A DNA stretch of 64,000 nt from Ruminococcus sp. Its GTDB lineage: Bacteria; Bacillota; Clostridia; Oscillospirales; Ruminococcaceae. The position numbers and the translations under genes were made by a program. Below, piece by piece: positions 1-7,393 of the stretch. The DNA is taken from assembly GCA_015066705.1 (NCBI GenBank), contig SVNV01000006.1, positions 1 to 64,000 of the forward strand, written 5' to 3'. Below the pieces are notes generated by a model. That model saw only the letters and a list, made by a program, of their open reading frames with translations. It was not told the origin of the DNA and searched no databases. How positions within the stretch are numbered: position 1 is the first letter of the stretch; every line of letters starts with the position of its first letter.

Positions 1-1172
1 ATATACGGAATTTCTTTGTCATCTTTGATACGCTTAATCGCAAGCTTGTCTGCCTGAATAGCGTAGAGCATGAACCGCACGATGTTTGTGTGGGTAAAAA
101 ATTGTCCTTTGCTCTGTTTGAATCCATCACGAATAATGCCTTCAAAGAAATCACCTAATATATCTTTGCCGCTCAAGCTGTTCTTACCATCCACAAAAGA
201 AAGTCCTTCTAACTTCTGAACGGCATATTTGAGTTTTGATAAGGAGAATTTTTTAGTATCTACTACATAAGATTTTCCAAGTTCCTTTTCGTCCAAAATA
301 TAGAGCTTGGATTTAAGCGCACGACGATAAAGCTCATTGATACGGTCAAAGAGCTTCTCATTTGTTTCAAATTCCTCATCACCATCCTTGGCGAATGTCA
401 TAGACTGAAAATCGTAAGTATCACCATCTTCCTTCTCATCTTCGTCCTGGATTTTGGAAAGGATCAGATTTGTCAACGAAGAGAAAACATCGTTGTCATC
501 AGTTCCTCCACCACCCCAAAGTACATTGTGCAAATCTTTTTGAAGTTGCAAAAGCATGCCGTGCGAAAAATTGGTTTCCAAGTCTTTTTCGGAACCTTTT
601 ATGTACGGCTTTTTCTGTGCTTTGCCATAACGAGCAGGGATTGTGTTTGTGAAATCACGGACGGCTTCCCAATCGGCATAGGTTGGATATTTTTGGTTGT
701 CAATGATTATGCACTCATCAGCAAGTGTACCTGTTGTATCGTTGGTGGTATATAGAACCAGATATTTTACACGGTGACCGTCTGTGCGTTCCATGCCCGC
801 CAACTTAAAGAGCTGTTCCTCAATAACATTGTCCTTGTCAATGGTTGCATACTCTTCTTCGTTTTTTACTTCAATAAATAAGAACGCATCTCCGTTCGCA
901 TCTCTTACAATTACATCAATACGGCTGGTAATTGTGTGCGGGCGACCGGCTGTATATTCATGCTCAATTTCAATTTTGGCAGGATCGTAACCGAGCTCAT
1001 TTGCGAGCTTAGTCAACAAATATGCACGGCAAAGCTCTTCGGGTTTAGCGTCGGTACGTTTTTGACATTGCACAATTTTATCATATGCTAATTTGCCACT
1101 GGAGAAATCAAGTTTTGTCACAACCTTAATAGGTTGATCATCAATATATTGTTTAATCAATGCATTATTCAT
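1..1172 (-). CDS. Fused restriction-modification enzyme (HsdR-N nuclease + N6-adenine methylase), partial
   Basis: The open frame runs off the left edge of the window; 390 N-terminal residues are visible. Residues about 40-145 look like a type I restriction (HSDR_N) PD-(D/E)xK nuclease domain: D86 in SRIDVIV and E101-V-K103 in FLFIEVKNEEE fit the catalytic triad. After a linker, residues 336-369 carry GDFFEGI and GQFFTHTNIVRFM, the usual entrance motif of HsdM/N-6 DNA methylases, so the methylase domain presumably continues beyond the edge. Nuclease plus methylase in one chain points to a type IIG or type I-like enzyme. The ATG at 1172 follows a GGAGG site located in the tail of the upstream small gene, one base after its stop, so the two are translationally coupled. 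Specificity cannot be judged from this fragment. Confidence 0.8.
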   Translation of the reverse strand, partial: MNNALIKQYIDDQPIKVVTKLDFSSGKLAYDKIVQCQKRTDAKPEELCRAYLLTKLANELGYDPAKIEIEHEYTAGRPHTITSRIDVIVRDANGDAFLFIEVKNEEEYATIDKDNVIEEQLFKLAGMERTDGHRVKYLVLYTTNDTTGTLADECIIIDNQKYPTYADWEAVRDFTNTIPARYGKAQKKPYIKGSEKDLETNFSHGMLLQLQKDLHNVLWGGGGTDDNDVFSSLTNLILSKIQDEDEKEDGDTYDFQSMTFAKDGDEEFETNEKLFDRINELYRRALKSKLYILDEKELGKSYVVDTKKFSLSKLKYAVQKLEGLSFVDGKNSLSGKDILGDFFEGIIRDGFKQSKGQFFTHTNIVRFMLYAIQADKLAIKRIKDDKEIPY

Positions 1173-1173
1173 A

Positions 1174-1485
1174 TTAAACCTCCGTATTATTATTTTTAAT
1201 CTTATCAATAAGTTTACCTTCCAGAATATTTATCTGGAATTGAAGATTTTCAATCAATGTGTTATCATCGGCACATTCTAAAATCACTGCACCACGCATT
1301 ATTTGCACTGTAGCTGTTGCAAGAGTGATATCAATGTCTGTTGTTTGAAGTTCTCTGATTTTTTCAATAGCCTTATGTCTATCAAGAACACCACAAGCAA
1401 TATAGTCCTGTATGAGCTGTTGGCGCTCTTTTATATCTTTATTTAAGTTAAGAAATTCCAAAGTTTCTTTTATGTTTTCGCTCAT
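1174..1485 (-). CDS. Small unknown protein upstream of the restriction-modification gene
   Basis: A 103-residue acidic protein, largely predicted helical, with no motif I recognise. It is rich in Ile, Leu, Glu and Lys, and its last 35 residues (heptad-like Leu/Ile spacing around ENLQFQINILEGKLIDKIKN) could form a coiled coil. The start ATG at 1485 follows a good GGAGGA site. Its stop lies one base before the start of the fused nuclease-methylase gene, whose ribosome site it contains, so it is the first gene of that operon. It lacks a helix-turn-helix, so it does not look like a classical controller (C) protein. It might be a partner or inhibitor of the enzyme, but that is inference from position only. 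Confidence 0.75.
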   Translation of the reverse strand: MSENIKETLEFLNLNKDIKERQQLIQDYIACGVLDRHKAIEKIRELQTTDIDITLATATVQIMRGAVILECADDNTLIENLQFQINILEGKLIDKIKNNNTEV

Positions 1486-1542
1486 AGTATCCTCCGTTAT
1501 TTTGTAGTGATCGAGCCCCTCAACCTTAACAATCCGCGCTCA

Positions 1543-1589
1543 GTAACAGGGACTAATCAGAAAACCATTATAACGACGTTTTCTGTTAC
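1543..1589. repeat. Nested inverted repeat in the leader of the restriction-modification operon
   Basis: An 8-bp perfect inverted repeat (CAGAAAAC at 1558-1565, GTTTTCTG at 1578-1585, 12-bp spacer) sits inside a second pair (GTAACAG 1543-1549, CTGTTAC 1583-1589). It lies in the roughly 215-nt leader between the promoter at 1708-1736 and the small gene. It could be an operator or an mRNA hairpin; no regulator is visible in the window. Confidence 0.4.
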
Positions 1590-1707
1590 CTATTTCAAAG
1601 CTCCTGCCTGCAACTTTCCGGAAGCCCGACACCATTATCTCCCACGCAAAACTCATTTACTCAGAACGAAAATGCGGCAGATAACAGCTTATAATAAATC
1701 ATTCTAC

Positions 1708-1736
1708 ATTATACCACAAAATAACAACAAAATCAA
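1708..1736 (-). promoter_or_regulatory. Sigma-A promoter of the restriction-modification operon
   Basis: On the minus strand TTGATT, a 17-bp spacer ending in TGG, and TATAAT. Transcription would start near 1701 and yield a leader of about 215 nt before the small gene at 1485. The rest of the 430-base gap 1486-1915 holds only this leader, the inverted repeat and the terminator at 1812-1841; open frames crossing it on the plus strand have no ribosome site. Confidence 0.65.
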
Positions 1737-1811
1737 GGTTTTCGAGTACAGTTTTTTGTACACAATTCACTATTTTGTCGGATTTTGTCGAAAAATATAC
1801 AGGCTCGTACC

Positions 1812-1841
1812 AAACAAAAAAGAGACGACTTTTGTCGTCTC
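1812..1841 (-). terminator. Rho-independent terminator of the acetyltransferase gene
   Basis: Perfect 8-bp stem GAGACGAC/GTCGTCTC (1822-1829, 1834-1841) with a 4-base loop. On the minus strand it is followed by a T-rich tract (1812-1821), which fits termination of the gene ending at 1916. Confidence 0.65.
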
Positions 1842-1915
1842 CTTTGCTTATTATCGCTCAGCCGTACTCATTGGTACGGGTATGGCTGACATTCATTGGC
1901 TAAAACGTAATGTTA

Positions 1916-2389
1916 TTATTCTACTTCCTTTTCCATACAAATAGCTTTCCAGCCATTTGGTCGTATAACGGTTTCTATTTCAGAAAATCCGCATTTTTTG
2001 TAACACTTAAATGCCGAAACGTTAAAATCAAACACATATAATTTGATTTTTCTAATGCTGTATTCTGTTTTGCAAAAACTGATAAAGGCGTTTAAAACTT
2101 TTGTGCCTAATCCTTTTCCAGTAAGTTCAGGGTTTAATAAAAATCTGCCAATTAAAGCAACTCCTGTTTCACTTTCTTTTGTAATAATTTCTATTGTGCC
2201 AATCATTTTGTCATCTAAATCTGCTTCATAAATATCTGCACCATCAGATAATCTTTTTTCAATTTGCTGTCTGGTTAATGGATATTCGTATCCCATTCCA
2301 GCCCACTGATTGAGGAAATCAGCATCTTTATTCTCGCACCATTTAACAATATGCTCTATGTTATCTGCTTTGAGTTTCTGTATTTTCAT
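1916..2389 (-). CDS. GNAT family N-acetyltransferase
   Basis: A 157-residue protein with the GCN5-related acetyltransferase fold: a central beta strand MIGTIEIIT, the acetyl-CoA loop region LLNPELTGKGLGTKVLNAF (Q/R-x-x-G-x-G/A type) and the C-terminal ending VFDFNVSAFKCYKKCGF typical of motif B. The substrate is not predictable; RimJ/RimL-like small acetyltransferases and antibiotic acetyltransferases share this layout. I take the ATG at 2389 because it is preceded by GAGAGGAG at the right distance; 13 further in-frame codons upstream lack a site. It has its own promoter (2419-2447) and terminator. Confidence 0.8.
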   Translation of the reverse strand: MKIQKLKADNIEHIVKWCENKDADFLNQWAGMGYEYPLTRQQIEKRLSDGADIYEADLDDKMIGTIEIITKESETGVALIGRFLLNPELTGKGLGTKVLNAFISFCKTEYSIRKIKLYVFDFNVSAFKCYKKCGFSEIETVIRPNGWKAICMEKEVE

Positions 2390-2418
2390 AACATGCTCCT
2401 CTCTGGCTGTTTTAAATA

Positions 2419-2447
2419 AGTATACCACCTTTGTTCTGGTTTTTCAA
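2419..2447 (-). promoter_or_regulatory. Promoter of the acetyltransferase gene
   Basis: Minus strand TTGAAA, 17-bp spacer ending TGG, TATACT. It ends about 30 bases upstream of the start codon at 2389, so the leader is very short. Confidence 0.65.
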
Positions 2448-2458
2448 GGCAAAAAACA

Positions 2459-2482
2459 GCACCTTGCAGAATTGCAGGGTGC
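2459..2482 (-). terminator. Terminator of the SDR-esterase-HIT operon
   Basis: 10-bp stem GCACCTTGCA/TGCAGGGTGC with one wobble pair and a 4-base loop; on the minus strand it is followed by TGTTTTTTG. It lies directly after the HIT gene and just upstream of the next promoter. Confidence 0.7.
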
Positions 2483-2500
2483 TTTTAATTTTGTTTTCGT

Positions 2501-2839
2501 TTATTTTCTGCAAACCCAACCAAAACCATCTCCGTTGTATCTTGGAAAAATATGCAGATGATAATGTCCCACATCATTGAATTTTCCGCCGTTCTGCATA
2601 ATACTGTATCCGTCAGGTTTGTATTTTTCTTTCATTTCGGAAACTATTTTCTTTGAAATTATCATCAGATGTGAAAGTGTTTCGTTTGGTATCTCATCAA
2701 CATCAAGATAATGCTTTTTGGTAGTAAGCAGTATATGCCCTTCGTTAATAGGGTTCATATCCATAAACGCCATTACCAAATCATCTTCATAAACAATATC
2801 GGTTTCCAATCTTTCTTTGTGACAAAAAATACAGTCCAT
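2501..2839 (-). CDS. HIT family protein (histidine triad nucleotide hydrolase)
   Basis: 112 residues with the histidine triad HYHLHIFPR (H92, H94, H96), where the middle-to-last histidines bind and hydrolyse nucleotide phosphoramidates or diphosphates. An N-terminal C3-x-x-C6 is the partial zinc site seen in Hint-type proteins. The length matches the family (110-140 residues). The ATG is preceded by AGAGGTG. It sits 22 bases after the esterase gene and is the last member of a three-gene minus-strand operon ending at the hairpin 2459-2482. The in vivo substrate is unknown. Confidence 0.9.
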   Translation of the reverse strand: MDCIFCHKERLETDIVYEDDLVMAFMDMNPINEGHILLTTKKHYLDVDEIPNETLSHLMIISKKIVSEMKEKYKPDGYSIMQNGGKFNDVGHYHLHIFPRYNGDGFGWVCRK

Positions 2840-2861
2840 TATTTACACCTCTAAGTTTTTC

Positions 2862-3752
2862 TCAGACATACTTTTTAAAGAATTCACACTCATCGTCATT
2901 ACAAATCTTTGCTTCAGGGAGTTTGCAATTAACGTGGAAAACGTGGCCTATTTCAGGGCGGTTTTTGTCCCCGTAAATCTTGATTTCACAAGGCACGCCC
3001 ATTCCCGTCAGATAATCATACATCGGCTGTGCGCAAGGAAGAAGAAAATCACATTCTGTACTCATAATATACGACGGCGGGTAGTGGGAATTCATATATT
3101 TAAGTGCGTCAACCCTCTCGACAAGGGCGTCGTCAGGTGTTTTGTCCATACAATCTATGTATTCAAGAAAAACCTCGTCGTTTCTGTCTGTCGCCATTGC
3201 ACGCCCGTCGTATGTGCCACAGTTCAAGCCAAGAGCCTTGACGGTTACCTTTGCAACCTCAAAGTCAAAGAGCTTCGCAAACCCGGGATTTGTGAGTATT
3301 GTTGCAAAATGGCTCACAAGCTGTCCGCCTGCCGAATCTCCGACGAGAATAAGTCTGTCCTTGTCAACAAAGTATTCTGCACCGTGATTTTCTATGAATT
3401 TCAGAGCGTTATTGATGTCACAGACAGCCCCCGGGAAGCGTGTTTCGGGAGCAAGCCGGTAGTTTATGTTTACAACTGTAAAGCCTCTCTGTGCAAGGCT
3501 CATGCAGTAGTACTGATAAACCTCCTTATTGCCGTAAACCCAGCCTCCGCCGTGAATGTTTACAATGGTCGGCTGAATTGTTTTTGTACCCTTTAAAACG
3601 TAGATGTCGAGAAGATTATCCTTTCCGTAGGGGCCGTAGGAAATATCATCAAATCTCAGAATATCATCGGGTGTTTTAAGGCCCTCGTCACGCAAAGCGT
3701 CGCCTTTAGCCCAGTTTATGCGTAAATCCTGTACAATCTTGCTGAGTTGCAT
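2862..3752 (-). CDS. Alpha/beta hydrolase, hormone-sensitive-lipase type esterase
   Basis: 296 residues with the oxyanion-hole motif HGGGW (67-71) and the nucleophile elbow GDSAGG (138-143, catalytic S140), which together define the HSL/BD-FAE family of carboxylesterases. The likely acid and base residues lie in the C-terminal part (ECDFLLP and the GHVFH segment). There is no signal peptide, so it should act in the cytoplasm on small acyl or acetyl esters. The start follows AAGGAGAG. It lies 15 bases after the SDR gene and 22 before the HIT gene, in one transcription unit. Confidence 0.85.
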   Translation of the reverse strand: MQLSKIVQDLRINWAKGDALRDEGLKTPDDILRFDDISYGPYGKDNLLDIYVLKGTKTIQPTIVNIHGGGWVYGNKEVYQYYCMSLAQRGFTVVNINYRLAPETRFPGAVCDINNALKFIENHGAEYFVDKDRLILVGDSAGGQLVSHFATILTNPGFAKLFDFEVAKVTVKALGLNCGTYDGRAMATDRNDEVFLEYIDCMDKTPDDALVERVDALKYMNSHYPPSYIMSTECDFLLPCAQPMYDYLTGMGVPCEIKIYGDKNRPEIGHVFHVNCKLPEAKICNDDECEFFKKYV

Positions 3753-3767
3753 AATTATCTCTCCTTT

Positions 3768-4475
3768 TTATTTCAGACTCCAACCAAAATCCCCGTGATA
3801 AATCATCTGTTTAGTCATTCCGCCGTCGATACAGATGTTTTCGCCTGTAATAAATCCTGCCTTGTCCGAGCACAGAAACATTACCATATTTGCAATATCC
3901 TCAGGTTTTCCCACTCTGCCGACGGGTTGCTGAATTCCATCAGAGCCTGTGTATTCATTTCCGAAAGTGTCAATCCAGCCGGGAGAAATCGAATTTACAC
4001 GTACCTTTCCCGAGAGGCTGATTGCAAGGGCGTGGGTAAGGGAAGCGATTCCACCTTTTGCTGCGGTGTAGCTTTCGGTTTCGGGCTGGCTCATTCTGTC
4101 TCTTGAAGACGAAATATTGATAATTACCCCGCCTTCTGAAAAACAGGGTTTAAATAGCTTTGCAAGATAGAATGGTGCAGTAACTCCCACCTTCAAAGCG
4201 TATTCAAAATCCTCATAGGTAGCTGAGGAAATACCTTTTGAAAGAGGAGTAGCATTATTGATGAGATAATCCACGTGGCCGTAGTCGGAAATGACTTTTT
4301 CTGAAAAAGTCTCCAGGGTTTTCTTGTCGGCAATATCTCCCTTGAAATAAAAATTGTCATTGAGGTCAATGGTACAGACCTTAGCGCCCTGCTTCTGAAA
4401 TTCTTCGCATATGCATTTTCCGATACCGTGAGCACCGCCTGTCACTACCACTACTTTGTTTTCAAACTGATACAT
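3768..4475 (-). CDS. Short-chain dehydrogenase/reductase (SDR)
   Basis: 235 residues of a classical SDR: nucleotide-binding TGGAHGIG (12-19), structural NNA (73-75), catalytic serine in ISSSRD (around 122-124) and YxxxK (Y136, K140). Residues near the C-terminus (SDKAGFITGENICIDGGM) match the substrate-loop end of FabG-like enzymes. The acidic residue after strand 2 (D37) suggests NAD preference. The substrate is unknown. It is the first gene of the SDR-esterase-HIT operon; I could not find a convincing promoter in 4476-4579. Confidence 0.85.
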   Translation of the reverse strand: MYQFENKVVVVTGGAHGIGKCICEEFQKQGAKVCTIDLNDNFYFKGDIADKKTLETFSEKVISDYGHVDYLINNATPLSKGISSATYEDFEYALKVGVTAPFYLAKLFKPCFSEGGVIINISSSRDRMSQPETESYTAAKGGIASLTHALAISLSGKVRVNSISPGWIDTFGNEYTGSDGIQQPVGRVGKPEDIANMVMFLCSDKAGFITGENICIDGGMTKQMIYHGDFGWSLK

Positions 4476-4579
4476 ATTTCCTCCTGAATATTCATCATAA
4501 ATAAATCAAGGACCGACCCATAAGATCAGCCCTGTTAATTTCAACCGTGGGTTGTTTTAATTATGATATTTAAAAATCT

Positions 4580-4957
4580 TTACTCGTCAGATTTTTCTTC
4601 CTGTGTAGTTTTTTTCATAGCTCCGTTTTTTTCTTTTCTCGGGTGCTTGATTTCGTAATGTATAAGCAAGCTCAGTAATGCTCTCAGCAGGATAACCGCA
4701 CCAAGCATATAAAGCTCGTCAAGACTCTGGATAAGTACCGTTCTCAGAATTTCGGCAGCCATTTTAAATTCAAGACCCATAGCAAGCCCTTTGGCAAGAT
4801 TTGTCTGAAGGTCAAATTCTTTTTTCATAAAAGTATTCATAAAATATTGCCAGAAACCGTGAATTCCCGACCAGAAAACAACAAAGATACCGATAATTTC
4901 TAAAAAAGAAATCATAAACGGAAGTATTTTCTCTATAAATTCATGCAAAAAATTCAT
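4580..4957 (-). CDS. DUF1622 family membrane protein
   Basis: 125 residues with hydrophobic segments at about 11-32 and 84-103 and a charged, lysine-rich cytoplasmic tail. The middle FDLQTNLAKGLAMGLEFKMAAEILRT is the conserved core of the DUF1622 family, small inner-membrane proteins of unknown function. It is a single-gene unit with its own promoter (4992-5020), and the start follows AAGGAGG. It is divergent from the rnf operon with about 200 bases between. Confidence 0.7.
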   Translation of the reverse strand: MNFLHEFIEKILPFMISFLEIIGIFVVFWSGIHGFWQYFMNTFMKKEFDLQTNLAKGLAMGLEFKMAAEILRTVLIQSLDELYMLGAVILLRALLSLLIHYEIKHPRKEKNGAMKKTTQEEKSDE

Positions 4958-4991
4958 TTTTTGACCTCCTTAAGGGCTTTTCTTTATAAAA

Positions 4992-5020
4992 AGTATACAG
5001 CTTTCGTGTTGTTTTGTCAA
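4992..5020 (-). promoter_or_regulatory. Promoter of the DUF1622 gene
   Basis: Minus strand TTGACA, 17 bp, TATACT (spacer ends in CTG, not a TGN element). Transcribes away from the rnf promoter 60 bases to its right. Confidence 0.7.
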
Positions 5021-5081
5021 TATGTTATAAATTTTTGTAAAAAAATACCCTTTTTGTGAAGTGTTACATCTTTTTGAATCA

Positions 5082-5110
5082 TTGACAAATATACGGCGTC
5101 GTGATATAAT
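5082..5110 (+). promoter_or_regulatory. Promoter of the rnf operon
   Basis: Consensus TTGACA, 17-bp spacer ending in TGA, and TATAAT. The transcript would start near 5117, about 38 bases before rnfC. No clear operator is seen next to it. Confidence 0.8.
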
Positions 5111-5154
5111 TTCTTTATACATTCTACACAAAAAACTGAAAGGTGGAAAATAAA

Positions 5155-6471
5155 ATGTCATTTTTCTTAAACGGCGTTCACGTTCCTCACAGAAAGAACA
5201 CTGCTCTGGAACCTGCTGTACGTCTGACCGATGTAAAAACGGTAACTATTCCGATGGTTATGCATATCGGTGCGCCTGCTTCACCAATAGTAAAGGTTGG
5301 TGACCTTGTTCAGGTGGGCACAAAGATTGCTGAGGCTGTGGGCGGAATTTCTGCGCCTATTCACGCAAGCGTTTCGGGAAAGGTCACAAAAATTTCTGAC
5401 ATACTGATTTCAACAGGAAAAACTGCTCCTGCGGTTACAATCGAATCAGACGGACTTATGACACCTTGCGAAACACTTAAAGCTCCTGTTATCAACAGCC
5501 GAGAGGATTTGATTGACGCTATCCGTGAAAGCGGTGTAGTCGGACTTGGTGGTGCAGGATTCCCGACACACGTCAAGTGGAATGTTGACCCTGAAAGAAT
5601 CGAAGAGCTTATTATAAATGGTGCTGAATGTGAGCCTTATATCACAAGTGACTCACTTACAATGAATGAGCGTGCTGATGATATAGAATTTGCTCTTAGG
5701 GAGCTTCAGAAGCAGTTTTCACTCAAGCGTATAATCATAGGCATTGAAAAGGACAAGAAGAAGGCTATCGAGTCTATGAATGCTATGGCAGGCCGTATGG
5801 AAGGCGTTGAGGTAAAGGTTCTTCCTCAGCTTTATCCACAGGGCGGTGAAAAGGTTCTGGTATATCACACCACTAAAAAGGTTATTCCTACCGGAAAACT
5901 TCCTATTGATGTAGGCTGTATTGTCTGCAACTGTACAACCATTGCTACAATCGGTACTTATCTGAAAACAGGTATGCCTCTTGTAGAAAAATGTATTACA
6001 GTTGACGGTGCTTCAGTTAAGAATCCTAAAAATGTCATTGCTCCAATCGGAACATCACTTGACGATATATTTGCATTCTGTGGAGGATTTACAGAATTTC
6101 CGAAGAAGGTGCTTTACGGCGGACCTATGATGGGCGTTACTGTTCCGGATACAAGTATGCCGATAATCAAAAACACAAACGCTGTTCTTGCACTTTCACC
6201 TAAGGAAGCAAAGCTCCCTGAGACTTCTAATTGTATTCGTTGCGGAGCTTGTACAAACACCTGTCCTTTCGGACTGAATCCTGCGGAAATTCTCAGAGCT
6301 TACAAGAAAAAGGATATCGAAATGCTTAAAAAGCTGTCGGTTGATACCTGTATGCTTTGCGGTTGTTGCAGCTTTACTTGTCCTGCAAACCGTCCGCTTG
6401 TTCAGACAAACAATCTTGCAAAGCAGTTATTAAGAGAAGAAAAAGCAAAGGAGGCGAACCAGAATGGATAA
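5155..6471 (+). CDS. rnfC: RnfC, NADH-facing subunit of the Rnf ferredoxin:NAD+ oxidoreductase
   Basis: 438 residues, the typical length of clostridial RnfC. It has an N-terminal barrel-sandwich segment, the glycine-rich NADH/FMN-binding region GVVGLGGAGFPTHVKW, an SLBB-like part, and two C-terminal [4Fe-4S] motifs (C360, C363, C366, C370 and C399, C402, C405, C409). It is the peripheral cytoplasmic subunit where NADH and ferredoxin electrons exchange. A GTG at 5143 opens the same frame but overlaps the AGGTGG ribosome site, so the ATG at 5155 is the start. First gene of rnfCDGEAB; overlaps rnfD by 8 bases. Confidence 0.95.
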   Translation: MSFFLNGVHVPHRKNTALEPAVRLTDVKTVTIPMVMHIGAPASPIVKVGDLVQVGTKIAEAVGGISAPIHASVSGKVTKISDILISTGKTAPAVTIESDGLMTPCETLKAPVINSREDLIDAIRESGVVGLGGAGFPTHVKWNVDPERIEELIINGAECEPYITSDSLTMNERADDIEFALRELQKQFSLKRIIIGIEKDKKKAIESMNAMAGRMEGVEVKVLPQLYPQGGEKVLVYHTTKKVIPTGKLPIDVGCIVCNCTTIATIGTYLKTGMPLVEKCITVDGASVKNPKNVIAPIGTSLDDIFAFCGGFTEFPKKVLYGGPMMGVTVPDTSMPIIKNTNAVLALSPKEAKLPETSNCIRCGACTNTCPFGLNPAEILRAYKKKDIEMLKKLSVDTCMLCGCCSFTCPANRPLVQTNNLAKQLLREEKAKEANQNG

Positions 6472-7393
6472 CAAGCTTTATTTATCTGCATCGCCACATA
6501 TTCATAGCGGAAGGTCAACCACATCTATTATGCGTGACGTTCTGATAGCACTTCTTCCTGCAACCGTTGCGGGAGTTGTGATTTTCGGATTACGTGCGTT
6601 GTCAGTAATTATGGTGTGCGTTGCTTCCTGTGTGCTCCTTGAAGCACTTTACAACAAGATAACAAAAAAAGACCAGACAATAGGCGATTTGAGTGCGGCA
6701 GTAACAGGACTTCTTCTTGCACTTAACCTTCCTGCCAACATTCCGATATGGCAGTGTATAGTTGGTAGTGTTTTTGCAATCATTCTTGTAAAATGTCTCT
6801 TTGGCGGTATCGGTTATAATCTGGTAAACCCTGCAATTACCGCAAGAGTATTTATGCTGGTTGCTTTTGGAAGTATGGCTAATCAGGCTATGCCGACAAT
6901 CGTGGATACAGTTTCAGGTGCTACACCTCTCGCTCAGATGGCAGAGGGCGAATCACCAAAGCTCCTCGACGTATTCCTGGGAACTACCGGCGGTGCAATC
7001 GGTGAAACCTGTGCGCTGGCACTTCTTATAGGCTTCGGATATCTTTTGTTCCGTCGTATTATCACATGGCATATCCCCGTATCATACATAGGAAGCGTAT
7101 TTGTGTTCTCGTTCCTGATGGAAGGCTTTGACCCTATGAAGGCTCTTACGCTTATCCTTTCAGGAGGACTTTTTATCGGAGCTATTTTTATGGCAACCGA
7201 TTATGTTACATCTCCTGCGACTCCAAAGGGAAAGCTTATCTTTGGTGTAGGTGCAGGTTTACTTACATTTATGATTCGTTACTTCGGAATTTACCCGGAA
7301 GGCGTATCCTTCGCAATTCTCTTTATGAACATACTGACTCCGTATATCGAAAAGCTGACCGCACATAAAATTTTCGGAGGTACTAAAGAATGA
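6464..7393 (+). CDS. rnfD: RnfD, membrane subunit with covalently bound FMN
   Basis: 309 residues with about nine or ten hydrophobic segments. It carries the flavinylation motif SGAT at 151-154, where T154 is expected to receive FMN by a phosphoester bond from ApbE. Rnf couples reduced-ferredoxin oxidation by NAD+ to Na+ or H+ export across the membrane, and RnfD passes electrons between RnfC/RnfB and RnfG. It overlaps rnfC by 8 bases and rnfG by 4 (ATGA), so expression is coupled. ApbE, needed to modify it, is encoded 5.5 kb downstream. Confidence 0.95.
   Translation: MDNKLYLSASPHIHSGRSTTSIMRDVLIALLPATVAGVVIFGLRALSVIMVCVASCVLLEALYNKITKKDQTIGDLSAAVTGLLLALNLPANIPIWQCIVGSVFAIILVKCLFGGIGYNLVNPAITARVFMLVAFGSMANQAMPTIVDTVSGATPLAQMAEGESPKLLDVFLGTTGGAIGETCALALLIGFGYLLFRRIITWHIPVSYIGSVFVFSFLMEGFDPMKALTLILSGGLFIGAIFMATDYVTSPATPKGKLIFGVGAGLLTFMIRYFGIYPEGVSFAILFMNILTPYIEKLTAHKIFGGTKE

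Noticed and set aside
1507..1944. 145-residue open frame on the plus strand
   Set aside because: No ribosome site, no recognisable family, and it overlaps the promoter, terminator and leader of minus-strand genes.
2934..3596. 220-residue plus-strand open frame opposite the esterase
   Set aside because: Antisense to a gene with full HGGGW and GDSAGG motifs; no ribosome site.
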